A stretch of 64,000 nucleotides of DNA, from the NCBI RefSeq assembly GCF_001854405.1, contig NZ_CP017718.1:1116001-1180000 (forward strand). Reading direction: 5' to 3'. Origin of the DNA: Hyphomonas sp. Mor2. Lineage in GTDB: Bacteria; Pseudomonadota; Alphaproteobacteria; Caulobacterales; Hyphomonadaceae. A program made the translations under genes and the position numbers. The notes under the pieces are model-generated. The model saw only the letters and a program-made list of their open reading frames with translations. It did not search any database and was not told where the DNA came from. Positions 9,132-18,138 of this stretch are shown piece after piece (position 1 is the stretch's first letter; each line of letters begins with the position of its first letter).

Positions 9132-9147
9132 TTCTCACGCGTGAGAA
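9132..9147. promoter_or_regulatory. Perfect 16-bp palindrome, likely operator
   Basis: TTCTCACGCGTGAGAA reads the same on both strands and lies 59 bp before the PF10118 gene. A second, imperfect dyad (GAAGTAATTGCTTC) is about 30 bp upstream of it. The position and perfect symmetry fit a dimeric repressor site controlling the two-gene operon that follows. Confidence 0.55.
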
Positions 9148-9205
9148 TGGCGGCGAATACTGATAAATTACTTTAAGTAGAAATCAACCAATCTCGCGTA
9201 CAGCA

Positions 9206-10057
9206 TTGCATGTTATGTGCGCCCAGATTGAAAACCGAATCGAAATTGTCCCGCGAGACTTCAAAATTGGTGCCCAGAGCATTGGCTCTGCTCGCTGGTA
9301 CATGGGTGGCGATCCAGTCAGAACATCGTTTTTCAATGCGTTGACGATCACCTTCCCTCAAGGAGAGCATTTTTTTATCGACAGCGTGAAACCATTTCGA
9401 AACGATGCGCCGCCAGCGCTGAGATCCGAAATTGCAGATTTCATAAAGCAAGAGGCCCTTCACACGCGAGAGCATGTCGCGTTTAACAAGCAGGTCGAAG
9501 ATCGAGGCTATGATACGACCGCGCAATATGCGCTCGTTGAACGGGAACTCGGTAAATTTCGAAAGCGGTCTCGGTTTCGTCAATTGGGGCTAACCATATC
9601 GCTCGAACATTTCACAGCGCTGTTTGCAAGAGAGCTCTTAGAAAACGAGGAACATTTGCGCGGCACGCCAGCATCTGTGCGCCAGATGTGGAGATGGCAT
9701 GCCTTGGAAGAGGTGGAACACAAATCCGTCGCGTTCGATACATTCCTATTTGCGACCAAACACTGGTCCAGGCCGCGCCGATTTCTGTTTCGAAGCATCG
9801 CCATGCTGGAGGCAAGTTACCATTTTGCTAGAATAGTTTGGTTCAACATGTCCAAGTTCTATGACGCTGACGGCATCGAATCGCGCGGCAGGTTGAAGCG
9901 AAGCCTTTCGCATCTGTTTGGTAAAGGCGGGGTTCTGAGAGCGCTCATAAAGGGATGGCTTTCCTGGTTCAAACCAAACTTCCATCCATCTCAACACGAA
10001 GACAGTGACCTGATTGATCCGGTTCGCATTGAATTTTCCAACATGGCCGCAAAATGA
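9206..10057 (+). CDS. PF10118-family predicted metal-dependent hydrolase
   Basis: 283 residues of the PF10118 family. The fold is ferritin-like, with spaced acidic and histidine ligands: KQEALHTREH near residue 75, ENEEH, and ALEEVEHKSVAFD near 170, the pattern of a di-metal centre. Annotated in databases as hydrolase, but an oxygenase-type di-iron role is equally plausible. No strong RBS is seen; an ATG two codons later (9212) could also start it. Its stop overlaps the next gene by 4 bp (ATGA), so the two are cotranslated. Confidence 0.82.
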   Translation: MHVMCAQIENRIEIVPRDFKIGAQSIGSARWYMGGDPVRTSFFNALTITFPQGEHFFIDSVKPFRNDAPPALRSEIADFIKQEALHTREHVAFNKQVEDRGYDTTAQYALVERELGKFRKRSRFRQLGLTISLEHFTALFARELLENEEHLRGTPASVRQMWRWHALEEVEHKSVAFDTFLFATKHWSRPRRFLFRSIAMLEASYHFARIVWFNMSKFYDADGIESRGRLKRSLSHLFGKGGVLRALIKGWLSWFKPNFHPSQHEDSDLIDPVRIEFSNMAAK

Positions 10058-11967
10058 TCGACTTCGCAGCGCTACGAGCAGAAATAACCGATGTTGCGCG
10101 CGTGCAGCATAAAGTCGGGCCTTATCGAATTCCGATTGCGCTGATTTTGTCGACCATAAGCAGTTTTATACTGGGCCCGATTGCTGCTTTGACCTGGATA
10201 TCCGGTATTTTGATTTGCGAAGTGTGGACATGGTTTGCCACCAAGGACATTTCCTCAGACGCGATGGATCAATCGCAACTGATCAATTATCTAGCCTCCG
10301 GGTTTTGTACGGTGCCCTGCTGGACGGGCATAGGCATATTGTACTGGTTCCACCCGGCAAATGGCAGCTCTGAAATTGCGATCGTGTTGTGGGGTGTGCA
10401 GCTGATTTACACTCAGCGCTTTATCTATCGGTCTGTTTTGGCCATCATTATCGGCAACTCGTCTACCGTCATGGCGATGCTTTTGCTCCCCATTTTCGCC
10501 CCTAAGTTCGACCCGATGAGCCAATTCATGGTGATTATTGGTCTGCTTGTGGCGGTGGGGTTCGCGATTAGCGGCGCCTTGCTGACGATGAGTACGATGC
10601 GCTCATTGTCGGATCAAACACTCGCGCTAGAACATGAAGCAACGCATGACGGTTTAACCGGGCTTTACAATCGCGCCTACTTTCAACGGATGGTCGCGCA
10701 GCTCTATGATAAACGTTCGGCCTGCAGCGTGATATTTATAGATCTTGATCGCTTCAAACAGGTAAATGATACGCTAGGCCATCAGGCTGGAGACGAGCTC
10801 TTATCACTGTTTGCTCATCGATTGGTGAGCACTATCCCAAAAGAGGCGGTCGCGTGCAGATATGGAGGCGATGAATTTGCCGTTCTCATACCTTATGCGC
10901 CGCCTCACGATCAACAGGCCGCGCTCGGACATCGTATCGTCGAAGCAACGTCTGACCCATTTGATCTAATTTCCAGTGAAGTGGAAAAATCTGTACAAAT
11001 TGGCGCAAGCGTTGGCATCGCAAGCGCGCCGGAACACGCCGATACACCTGAAGAACTTTTGCGCAACGCAGACTTAGCGCTCTATGCTGTGAAAGCTTCC
11101 GGTAAGAGTGATTTTCGCATTTTCGATGCGTGCGTGACCCATATGGAGGGCGACCGCTCAATTCTCGAAACTGAATTAAGGGCTGCGCTCGTAGAGCGAG
11201 AAGGTCTTTTTGTATTTTTTCAGCCGCGGGTCGATAATCAGGCCGAGATCAAAGCCGTCGAGGGCCTGCTTAGATGGGCGCATCCTGTGCAGGGCTATAT
11301 TTCACCGATTGAAATAATCCAGCTCGCTGAAAAAACTGGACTCATCCATAAACTGGGGCAGTGGATAACCGTGCAATGCCTTCAATTTGCGACGAGATGG
11401 CCGCATCTAAGGGTTTCGATAAACGTTTCCCCCATTCAACTTCAAAAGCGTGATTTCGCTGACTGGGTTCAAGCACAAGTAGATAAGTATAAGATCGATC
11501 CCCAACGCATCGAGCTTGAAGTGACCGAGTCGGTACTATTAGATGAGACAAATGAAACAGTTCGAAATTTAGAAAAGCTTCGGAATGCGGGATTTCAGAT
11601 CGCGATTGATGATTTTGGCACGGGATACTCTTCTCTCAAACTACTACACCGGCTTCCAGTAGACCGGATCAAAATCGATCAGTCTTTCATTCAGGATCAT
11701 CAAAATAAATTTGCCAGTGAAATCATTAAAGCAATTACGAAGCTTAGCCACGCAGTAGAAATTCAGGTTACAGCAGAGGGTGTCGAGCAAGAGACGCAAG
11801 AACAATTCCTGCGCGCCACAGGTGTCGACGAATTTCAAGGATTTTTATACTCACCGCCAGTTTCAGAAAGCGATCTGCGAGAGCTATATCCGACGCGCAA
11901 TGACCGAATTGATTTCGGTGCATGGGAAAGTAAAGACCGTCGGATAATAGCGGCTGAACGATTGTGA
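10054..11967 (+). CDS. Membrane-anchored GGDEF-EAL c-di-GMP protein
   Basis: 637 residues. About five hydrophobic segments (residues 25-180) are followed by a diguanylate cyclase domain with intact GGDEF (271-275) and an EAL domain with EGLLR (403-407), DDFGTGYSSL (519-528) and AEGVEQ. The positions for the RxxD inhibitory site hold P and A, so product inhibition through the I-site is not expected. The EAL signature has A replaced by G, a tolerated change in some active enzymes. It may act as cyclase, phosphodiesterase or both. Translationally coupled to the PF10118 gene. Confidence 0.93.
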   Translation: MIDFAALRAEITDVARVQHKVGPYRIPIALILSTISSFILGPIAALTWISGILICEVWTWFATKDISSDAMDQSQLINYLASGFCTVPCWTGIGILYWFHPANGSSEIAIVLWGVQLIYTQRFIYRSVLAIIIGNSSTVMAMLLLPIFAPKFDPMSQFMVIIGLLVAVGFAISGALLTMSTMRSLSDQTLALEHEATHDGLTGLYNRAYFQRMVAQLYDKRSACSVIFIDLDRFKQVNDTLGHQAGDELLSLFAHRLVSTIPKEAVACRYGGDEFAVLIPYAPPHDQQAALGHRIVEATSDPFDLISSEVEKSVQIGASVGIASAPEHADTPEELLRNADLALYAVKASGKSDFRIFDACVTHMEGDRSILETELRAALVEREGLFVFFQPRVDNQAEIKAVEGLLRWAHPVQGYISPIEIIQLAEKTGLIHKLGQWITVQCLQFATRWPHLRVSINVSPIQLQKRDFADWVQAQVDKYKIDPQRIELEVTESVLLDETNETVRNLEKLRNAGFQIAIDDFGTGYSSLKLLHRLPVDRIKIDQSFIQDHQNKFASEIIKAITKLSHAVEIQVTAEGVEQETQEQFLRATGVDEFQGFLYSPPVSESDLRELYPTRNDRIDFGAWESKDRRIIAAERL

Positions 11968-12651
11968 GTTTCGCACGAGATCATGCACTTTCACAAACCA
12001 GGGAGCTAGGTCAAAACTCCCACCTAAGATGGGGCTTACGTTATGTTCTGGGAAACAGCGAGCTGTGACGAAAATCAAGTTCTAACGACCGCTTGTACTC
12101 GCATAACGGACGCCCTCAACCTTCCTGGGGTTGGATTGCAACCGCCGTTGGAGTTTTGGTGGTGGTTTATTAATATCGAGCGTGAGAGCGAATAGTTGCG
12201 TATGTGCTAAGCTGTCGAAGGAAAACGACAATTCTTGGTCTGCGGAGATGATCGGTTTGGTATGGTCAAGATAGCGATGAGCCCTCTGAGGACTCGAGGC
12301 GATGGATTCAGAATAAACTCAGTTCAGGCGAGCTAGGTTCGCGCGTTAATCGCTTTAGAATACTCGCTGAAACCTTAAATCATGGCCACCTCTGGTCCTA
12401 TGCCTAATTTTCTGGATTGGGTTCAGGATTGAAAGAAAGGGGGGGGGCATACCTTGCATGATCGGATCGGCATAAGGAGCGGCAAATCAATCAGTGCCAC
12501 GTGACGCAAAGTGCAGTTGGCGCCAAAATCGATGACGCAGAAGTGCCCGCGCGTCACGACAATGAGGTCAACGACACATGTGGTTGGCTCGTGCTGTACA
12601 ACCCTTCTTATTGGTCTCTCAACCGGTTCGAAGTCAGCAGGGAGGAACTTC
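11968..12651. other. Long leader of the TonB receptor gene with a nine-G tract
   Basis: About 680 bp without a convincing gene. A run of nine G residues lies at 12439-12447, about 205 bp before the receptor start. The receptor frame is open back to 12511, but no RBS supports that longer form. Promoter position could not be fixed by eye. Confidence 0.4.
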
Positions 12652-14850
12652 ATGTACTTTAGAAACATCAAAAGCAGAAAAATCGGATGCAACAAACTTG
12701 GATTGATCAGCGCAGCTTCGATGCTTGTTTTGAGTGGTTTTCCAGCTTTTGGACAGGACACCGAGAGCACCTCCGCTGAAGACGAAGTGTCGGTTCAGGA
12801 TACAATCTACATCACTGCCCGGCAGCGCTCGGAAGAGCTTTCCGATGCCCCCCTGGCGATCTCCGCATATGATTCTGCCGCGCTCGCAGAATTGGGCAAT
12901 CCAGATATCACAAGCCTAGCCGAACTCACTCCAGGGTTTTCTATGCAGAACAATTCGCGTCAAAACGAACAACCTTTTATTCGTGGGATGTCTGTCAACA
13001 GCTTCTTTAGAGACAATCAAAATGCTTCTTTCTTCCATGATGGTGTATTCGTTGGCGGCGTGGCTCGAACGATGGGAAGCGATGATGTCCAACAAATAGA
13101 AGTGGTGCGTGGCCCTCAAGCCGTCTACTTCGGCCGTCAGACATTCGCTGGTGCAGTGAATTTCATTTCCAAACGCCCGACTTTCGATTACCGGACGCAC
13201 GCTCGAATTGAAGGAGCAGAGGATGGCCGGTATTCTGCGAGCGGCGGTGTCAGCGGCCCCATCGTAGACGACAAACTTGCATTTAGACTTTACGGGCAAG
13301 TAGGTGTTGCCGACGGGGCCTTCCAGAACACACTTACAAATGATCGTGTCCAAGAAGAAGAAACTAAGGGTTTTTCGGGATCGCTAACCTGGCGACCAAC
13401 CGAAAATGGTGAAATCACGTTTCGGGCGCAGACTGTCGAATTCGTCGATGGTCATAACACGAGCAGGCTCTTAGGCGCAGCATTGAATAACTGCTTGCCC
13501 AATGGCGGCGGCGTCAATCAGGCGTTTTGTGGCGAAATCCCGATCCCGAGCGAAATTGCTCTGAACTTAGACACACTTGAGTATCCGGGCGGACGGCGTT
13601 CGGTAGATCAAGAGCGTTACTCGCTTTTCGCAGACTTCGATTTTGACGGCTACACCCTCTCGTCTATAACGTCGCACAACACAGAAAGCAGCGTAAATTC
13701 AGCCGATGGTGATGGTACGCCGACGCCGGTTTTTGGATTTACGTTTGAATCCGAATACGAAGACTTCAGTCAACAAGTAGTACTTCGGTCACCAGAAAAC
13801 CGATCTTTTAGATGGTTGCTGGGTGGATTGTACTTTGAATCTGAACGAATTGAGAGTTCGCTGACATTCCCATTCTCTTTTCCGAGTACGCCACGTTTGG
13901 TTGAAAATACTGCGATTTTCGGCGCGTTAGAATATGACGTTTCGGATGCACTCACAATCGCACTCGAAGGCCGATTTGCGCGCGACGAAATTGAGCGAGA
14001 AGGCACGGCATTCACCGAGACGTTTGAAAGTTTCCTGCCGCGGCTAACCATCGATTATCAGCTCAATGATGATATCTTACTGTATGGCGTTGTTTCTCAG
14101 GGAAATACGCCTGGAGATTTCAACACGAATTCTGGGGTGGCTCCGGAGAATGTTGTCATTGATGAACAAGAAACTTGGAACTACGAAGCCGGGTTTCGCA
14201 AGTCTTACCGAGATGGTGCTGGACTATTTAGCGCTAACGTTTTCTACATTGATTGGTCCAACCAAGTCGTTCAAGAAAACGTTCCATCTGCACCCGGCTT
14301 CCCAACTCCAACAGTTGTTGCGAGAACCAATGCCGGTGAAACTGAGATTTTCGGGATTGAACTCGAAAACTCCATCCAACTTTCGGACAATTTCGATGCG
14401 CGCATAACCTATGCGTACATAAATGCCGAATACAAAGACTTTATATCCCGTATCCCGCTTGCTTTCGGGGGCAACCAGCAAGTTGGAGGGAATAAACTAC
14501 AAAATACTCCCGAGCACATGTTTGGTTTGATCGGAACTTATCGTGACGATCTGAGCTGGACAGATGGCTGGTCCTGGTTCGCGAGCGGTGATCTTTCTTT
14601 TCGCTCTAGCCAGTACCTGGATGAAACAAATACAGCTGAAATACCATCAACAACCTTGTTCAATGGGCGTATCGGCGTCGAGAACGAAAACATTCGCGTA
14701 ACAGCGTTTGGTCGGAACATCTTTGATGAAGACACGCCTGCCTTCGCAACGCGGTTTAGCGATTTTTCAGTATCCGGATCTCCAGGCTCTTACCTGCTGG
14801 CTTTGCGCGAACCGGCATACTATGGTTTGAGATTGGATTTTACCTACTAG
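12652..14850 (+). CDS. TonB-dependent outer-membrane receptor
   Basis: 732 residues from the chosen ATG, which has GGAGG (12641-12645) seven bases upstream; the frame is open 47 codons further but lacks an RBS. Signal peptide ends near PAFGQ. A TonB box-like DTIYITARQR is followed by the plug domain (SDAPLAISAYDS, then IRGMS and VEVVRGPQAVYFGRQTFAGAVN) and a 22-strand barrel ending in the aromatic LDFTY. No siderophore-synthesis genes are near; this type in Alphaproteobacteria often imports sugars, aromatics or terpenoids. Context with DUF1838 and amine-oxidase genes suggests it takes up the substrate of that locus. Confidence 0.93.
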   Translation: MYFRNIKSRKIGCNKLGLISAASMLVLSGFPAFGQDTESTSAEDEVSVQDTIYITARQRSEELSDAPLAISAYDSAALAELGNPDITSLAELTPGFSMQNNSRQNEQPFIRGMSVNSFFRDNQNASFFHDGVFVGGVARTMGSDDVQQIEVVRGPQAVYFGRQTFAGAVNFISKRPTFDYRTHARIEGAEDGRYSASGGVSGPIVDDKLAFRLYGQVGVADGAFQNTLTNDRVQEEETKGFSGSLTWRPTENGEITFRAQTVEFVDGHNTSRLLGAALNNCLPNGGGVNQAFCGEIPIPSEIALNLDTLEYPGGRRSVDQERYSLFADFDFDGYTLSSITSHNTESSVNSADGDGTPTPVFGFTFESEYEDFSQQVVLRSPENRSFRWLLGGLYFESERIESSLTFPFSFPSTPRLVENTAIFGALEYDVSDALTIALEGRFARDEIEREGTAFTETFESFLPRLTIDYQLNDDILLYGVVSQGNTPGDFNTNSGVAPENVVIDEQETWNYEAGFRKSYRDGAGLFSANVFYIDWSNQVVQENVPSAPGFPTPTVVARTNAGETEIFGIELENSIQLSDNFDARITYAYINAEYKDFISRIPLAFGGNQQVGGNKLQNTPEHMFGLIGTYRDDLSWTDGWSWFASGDLSFRSSQYLDETNTAEIPSTTLFNGRIGVENENIRVTAFGRNIFDEDTPAFATRFSDFSVSGSPGSYLLALREPAYYGLRLDFTY

Positions 14851-14856
14851 ACCCAC

Positions 14857-14887
14857 TTGCCGAGGCATTTCGTCAATGCCTCGGCAA
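14857..14887 (+). terminator. 13-bp perfect hairpin after the receptor gene
   Basis: TTGCCGAGGCATT (14857-14869) pairs fully with 14875-14887 across a five-base loop, directly after the receptor stop codon. No T run follows, so it may be a weak terminator or a 3-prime stabiliser that lowers expression of the lipoprotein gene downstream. Confidence 0.55.
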
Positions 14888-14929
14888 AACTCAAGGCCGG
14901 TCGATTACCTCGTCTCCCAAAGGATCCAT

Positions 14930-15385
14930 TTGTTGCGTTATCTCCCTTTTCTCTGTGTCGCTTTCCTCGTTGGTTGCTCGTCTATTCCTCCGCTTGATGA
15001 GCCACCAACAGCGATAAATGAGTCTATCCTCGAAGGGCCAGCAGCAACTCTGGACTGTAATCGACCGGTCTACCTTGTGGTTCAAATCGCCGATCTCGAT
15101 AGATCCATCTCTGGCGACTATGCAAAGGCTTTAAGAGATAGCAAGATTGTAGCCCGAAATGGCGGGAAGTACCTGATGGTGAGCCCGCCAACGCAGGTTC
15201 TGGAAGGCGAGTGGCAGTCGGATGGCTTCGTGGTAGAAAGTTATCCTTGTCGTGAAGCGTTCGAAGCCATGTGGTACTCCGATGAATATCAGAACGAAAT
15301 CAAACCGCTTCGTGAGGGGTCGGGTGTGTATACAATCGGATTGTTTGATAGTTGGCGCCCGCTGCAACAAGACTCAACCGATTGA
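14930..15385 (+). CDS. DUF1330-domain lipoprotein
   Basis: About 151 residues. The frame is open from an ATG at 14876, but that codon sits inside the terminator hairpin. TTG at 14930 or 14933 has AAAGGA at 14919-14924 and gives a clean lipoprotein signal (LLRYLPFLCVAFLVGC). The mature part matches DUF1330, a small alpha-beta ferredoxin-like fold: VYLVVQIADLDR, YAKALRDSKIVARNGGKYL, VLEGEW, FEAMWYSDEYQ, PLREG. Function unknown; DUF1330 relatives include small monooxygenase-like dimers. A lipid-anchored member is unusual. Confidence 0.75.
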   Translation: MLRYLPFLCVAFLVGCSSIPPLDEPPTAINESILEGPAATLDCNRPVYLVVQIADLDRSISGDYAKALRDSKIVARNGGKYLMVSPPTQVLEGEWQSDGFVVESYPCREAFEAMWYSDEYQNEIKPLREGSGVYTIGLFDSWRPLQQDSTD

Positions 15386-15433
15386 ATCGAGACTTGAAAA
15401 TTACCCCATCCTTCAGTCGACGCAGCAATACCC

Positions 15434-16336
15434 TTAGATCAGGTTCACCGCTTTCAAAACACCGACGTATGAGCGACTAACAGGCACGGACGAGCCATCC
15501 TGCAGGGTGACATGTTTGATGCCGCTTTCATCCTTGACGCCCGTAACCTTAGAAAGACGAACCCAGTGCGAGCGATGAACTTGAACGCCGCCCAAAAGAC
15601 GGGCTTCTTTCACCGCCTCGCTGAAACGATACCGGACCAAAGCGCTTCCGAGCAAAGTGTTTACTCGGACATAATGATCTTCTGCGTGTAGACTGATGAT
15701 GTCCAAACCGATTTTGTGGGGAATAAGCGCGAAGAGGCCAACGCGTTGAGGTTCTGAGTCTTCATCCGGACGAGATAACGCCGCGACCGGGTCGGAAGGG
15801 AGTCCTGCAATTGCATACCTCGGATATCCAAATATACGAGCAAAAGCGAGTACTGAGAGCAACCAATAGACTGGAACAACAATAAAACTGAAAAGCTGTA
15901 ACGGGTTAGAGACCTGTTTTATCAAAGTGCGCGGCACTTCGATATCGATCCCAGGTGCAAGTATCGGGAATACCAGTTTCGAATAAAACTGCAGCACAGG
16001 CGCAAACACGATCATTGCAAAAATAGAGCCGGCTAGCAGACTTACCCAAATTGGGGGCGACCAAGGCTGTAGTATTGTCAGAGCAGCTCGGCTCAAACCG
16101 TCCAATAGAGCCCATAGAATTATGGAAATGCCACTCCAGTATAGCAGCGAAGGCAGAGTATCCATATGCTCCGCGCTTCCAGCGTGATTCATACCCATAA
16201 TCAGGGCAGTAGCGAGCGGAACGCCAACATAGAAAGCGAGTACCCGTCGAGCGGGTTGAGCTATTCTTGAGCCGACTTTTAAACCTGTCGCTTCTATCAT
16301 GATTAGACTCATACCGTGCACGCAATAGCGATACAA
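15434..16336 (-). CDS. LytTR-type transcription regulator with membrane domain
   Basis: Up to 300 residues. About four transmembrane helices (residues 25-175) are followed by a C-terminal LytTR DNA-binding domain (about 205-298: DIISLHAEDHYVRV, VHRSHWVRL, VPVSRSYVGVLK). Internal ATGs at residues 9 and 13 are possible starts. It has no receiver domain, so sensing is presumably through the membrane part. It is last in a leftward run with the cytochrome c and DUF1838 genes and may regulate them and the adjacent receptor. Confidence 0.88.
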   Translation of the reverse strand: MYRYCVHGMSLIMIEATGLKVGSRIAQPARRVLAFYVGVPLATALIMGMNHAGSAEHMDTLPSLLYWSGISIILWALLDGLSRAALTILQPWSPPIWVSLLAGSIFAMIVFAPVLQFYSKLVFPILAPGIDIEVPRTLIKQVSNPLQLFSFIVVPVYWLLSVLAFARIFGYPRYAIAGLPSDPVAALSRPDEDSEPQRVGLFALIPHKIGLDIISLHAEDHYVRVNTLLGSALVRYRFSEAVKEARLLGGVQVHRSHWVRLSKVTGVKDESGIKHVTLQDGSSVPVSRSYVGVLKAVNLI

Positions 16337-16360
16337 GCAAGTACAGCCAACTCGAACGTC

Positions 16361-16864
16361 TTAATCGACCGGGGTATGGCTTTCGAGGTACGCAATTATC
16401 GCCGCGCGATCACGCGTGTTGGATAATCCAGCGTAGGCCATGATCGTTCCAGGCGCATAGTCATTCGGCGCTTTTAGGAAAAGCGATAAAGATTGTCGCG
16501 TCCATTGTCCGTCCATGGTCAAAAGCGCGTCGGAGTACTCAAATCCATCTACAGAACCGATATCTGCACCGACAATATTGTTTAAAGCCGGCCCGACTTT
16601 AGCGAACTGAGCTTCTTCGGGGCCAATGGCGTGGCAAGCTTTACACTGAATGAACAGTCGGCGCCCTCGCTCCACCAGAAGTCCGTCATCCTTACGCAAA
16701 ATCTCGGCAACGTCATGTTCATCATGCGACTTCGACCCCTGCGCAACATCTAGATCTAGACTAGAGCTGTTTTCTGAGACACTGGGCGCACAAGAAACAA
16801 GGTATACGGACAACGCGATCGCCCAAACCCAACCTCGAGAATTCATTACCGCGCGATCCATCAT
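16361..16864 (-). CDS. Class I cytochrome c, lipoprotein
   Basis: 167 residues with a lipobox YLVSC (Cys25), a linker, then a single-haem cytochrome c domain: CKACH (74-78) and distal Met142 in GTIMAYAG. Anchored to the membrane, facing the periplasm. Its start overlaps the end of the upstream DUF1838 gene (ATG ATG region), indicating coupling. Likely electron acceptor for a periplasmic oxidation carried out by neighbouring Tat-exported proteins; that link is inference. Confidence 0.9.
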   Translation of the reverse strand: MMDRAVMNSRGWVWAIALSVYLVSCAPSVSENSSSLDLDVAQGSKSHDEHDVAEILRKDDGLLVERGRRLFIQCKACHAIGPEEAQFAKVGPALNNIVGADIGSVDGFEYSDALLTMDGQWTRQSLSLFLKAPNDYAPGTIMAYAGLSNTRDRAAIIAYLESHTPVD

Positions 16865-17829
16865 TCAGGACCGGCTGGTGTCTTCGTCTCACCATAAATG
16901 CGATGAGCGGTATAATAGTCCCCGGTCCATTCGGATGGAGCGTCAATCCAGTCAGCAAGGTTATCCTGAGCGAATCTAGCGACTTTTGGACTAAGGTCTC
17001 CAATTCCGTTGATTTTGCTCGCACTCAGTCGAGCAAAAACGAAGCCGGGCCGTTGGCCCATTTGCATCCACGGGTGCCACGGTTTGTTGCTCTGAAGTGT
17101 CGCGTGAAAAGAAAGGCTGGTTTTTGACTCGTCACTCAGTGCCATTGGATCGACAAAGTACTGCGAGTGCTCGGATATAAACATAGTTTCGCCAGAGGAC
17201 TCCATTGGCCAAGTTTCTGGCGTCAGCGGATTGGAGCGTTTCGATGTGACATCAAGCGCAAAACTCGCATATCCATCAATCATTTCCCATGGCAGTTGGA
17301 AGCCATCACCTGAATCGACAGCGTCGAACTGACCAAACACATTGAACCCAGGGGACAATGCAAAGTTGATAGGACCATTGCGTTGGTGCCAAACCTCCAC
17401 GACGCGCCCGGTGAAAGGGTTCGACCATTCCGACAGGGGCTCGCCTGTCTTGAGGTCGGTATAAACTGCAAATTCTGAGAACAAAAAGCGATGAGATCCA
17501 TCGGGCATGACTTCGATGCGGTTTGTTCCCATACCCTCAATGCCATAGAGCGGTTCGATGGCTTGGCCAGGAACAAGACCGAACGCCCGCCCTTTGTACT
17601 TAACGCGTCCCGACTTCGCTGGATCAAGATCACCCGCAAGCCTTGCCATCGCAGCGACATTATTTAGCGGATCGTCGAAATCAAAAGTCGGTTTCGTTGC
17701 CTTGGACAGTCCAACGGTTTTGTTTTCAGTCTGAGTAATCGAAGCGCACGCCGTTAAAGAGCTCGCCACGGTGATACCAGTCAAAACGCCGCGACGAGAG
17801 AGTGCGCGCGATTGTAAGGGGTTTTTCAT
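16861..17829 (-). CDS. DUF1838 family Tat-exported protein (copy 1)
   Basis: 322 residues. A twin-arginine signal (SRRGVLTGITVASSLTAC) ends in a possible lipobox cysteine, so export folded and perhaps lipidated. The body belongs to DUF1838 (DDPLNNVAAMARL, NRIEVMPDGSHRFLFSEF, DLKTGEPLSEWSNPFTG, WMQMGQRPGFVFARL). No biochemical role is established for the family. Tat export usually implies a cofactor or pre-assembled fold. First gene of the leftward DUF1838-cytochrome c-LytTR run, divergent from a second DUF1838 gene. Confidence 0.87.
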   Translation of the reverse strand: MKNPLQSRALSRRGVLTGITVASSLTACASITQTENKTVGLSKATKPTFDFDDPLNNVAAMARLAGDLDPAKSGRVKYKGRAFGLVPGQAIEPLYGIEGMGTNRIEVMPDGSHRFLFSEFAVYTDLKTGEPLSEWSNPFTGRVVEVWHQRNGPINFALSPGFNVFGQFDAVDSGDGFQLPWEMIDGYASFALDVTSKRSNPLTPETWPMESSGETMFISEHSQYFVDPMALSDESKTSLSFHATLQSNKPWHPWMQMGQRPGFVFARLSASKINGIGDLSPKVARFAQDNLADWIDAPSEWTGDYYTAHRIYGETKTPAGPE

Positions 17830-18138
17830 GCCTACACCTCGTATGATTTCAGTGAATCAATGGTGAGATACTTGAAGATCGAAAGTCGGAAGTCGTCAGC
17901 GCCTCCATTTATTCGTGGATTGAAGCCCGCGACGAAAACAAAACAGAATGGATGAGCAGGCAGGGGCCTGTCGCGGATGGTAACTCGCGACGATGAGCGG
18001 TCATATTCAATCCCGATCGCTGCCTGCGCGAGAATATCACGACAAATCGATAGCCAAGAGCTTTGGATTGGCGGATCTTAATAGATACACTGTACTTAAA
18101 GCCCACCTGGATTTGTGTGCGACTTAGAAGGAGCTCTT
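17830..18138. other. Divergent promoter region between two DUF1838 genes
   Basis: About 309 bp shared by the leftward and rightward DUF1838 operons. No frame inside resembles a gene. A clear RBS (AAGGAG, 18128-18133) belongs to the rightward gene. No strong dyad was found by eye, though a LytTR direct-repeat site could be hidden here. Confidence 0.4.

Noticed and set aside
9206..11967. Integrase, tRNA or CRISPR signals at the edges of accessory DNA
   Set aside because: Looked for in the gaps around 26.3, 43.8 and 47.6 kb; no tRNA cloverleaf, direct repeat or regularly spaced repeat was visible here or elsewhere in the window.
12511..12651. N-terminal extension of the TonB receptor
   Set aside because: No RBS at 12511, and the sequence before 12652 has no signal-peptide features, while 12652 has GGAGG and starts a proper leader.
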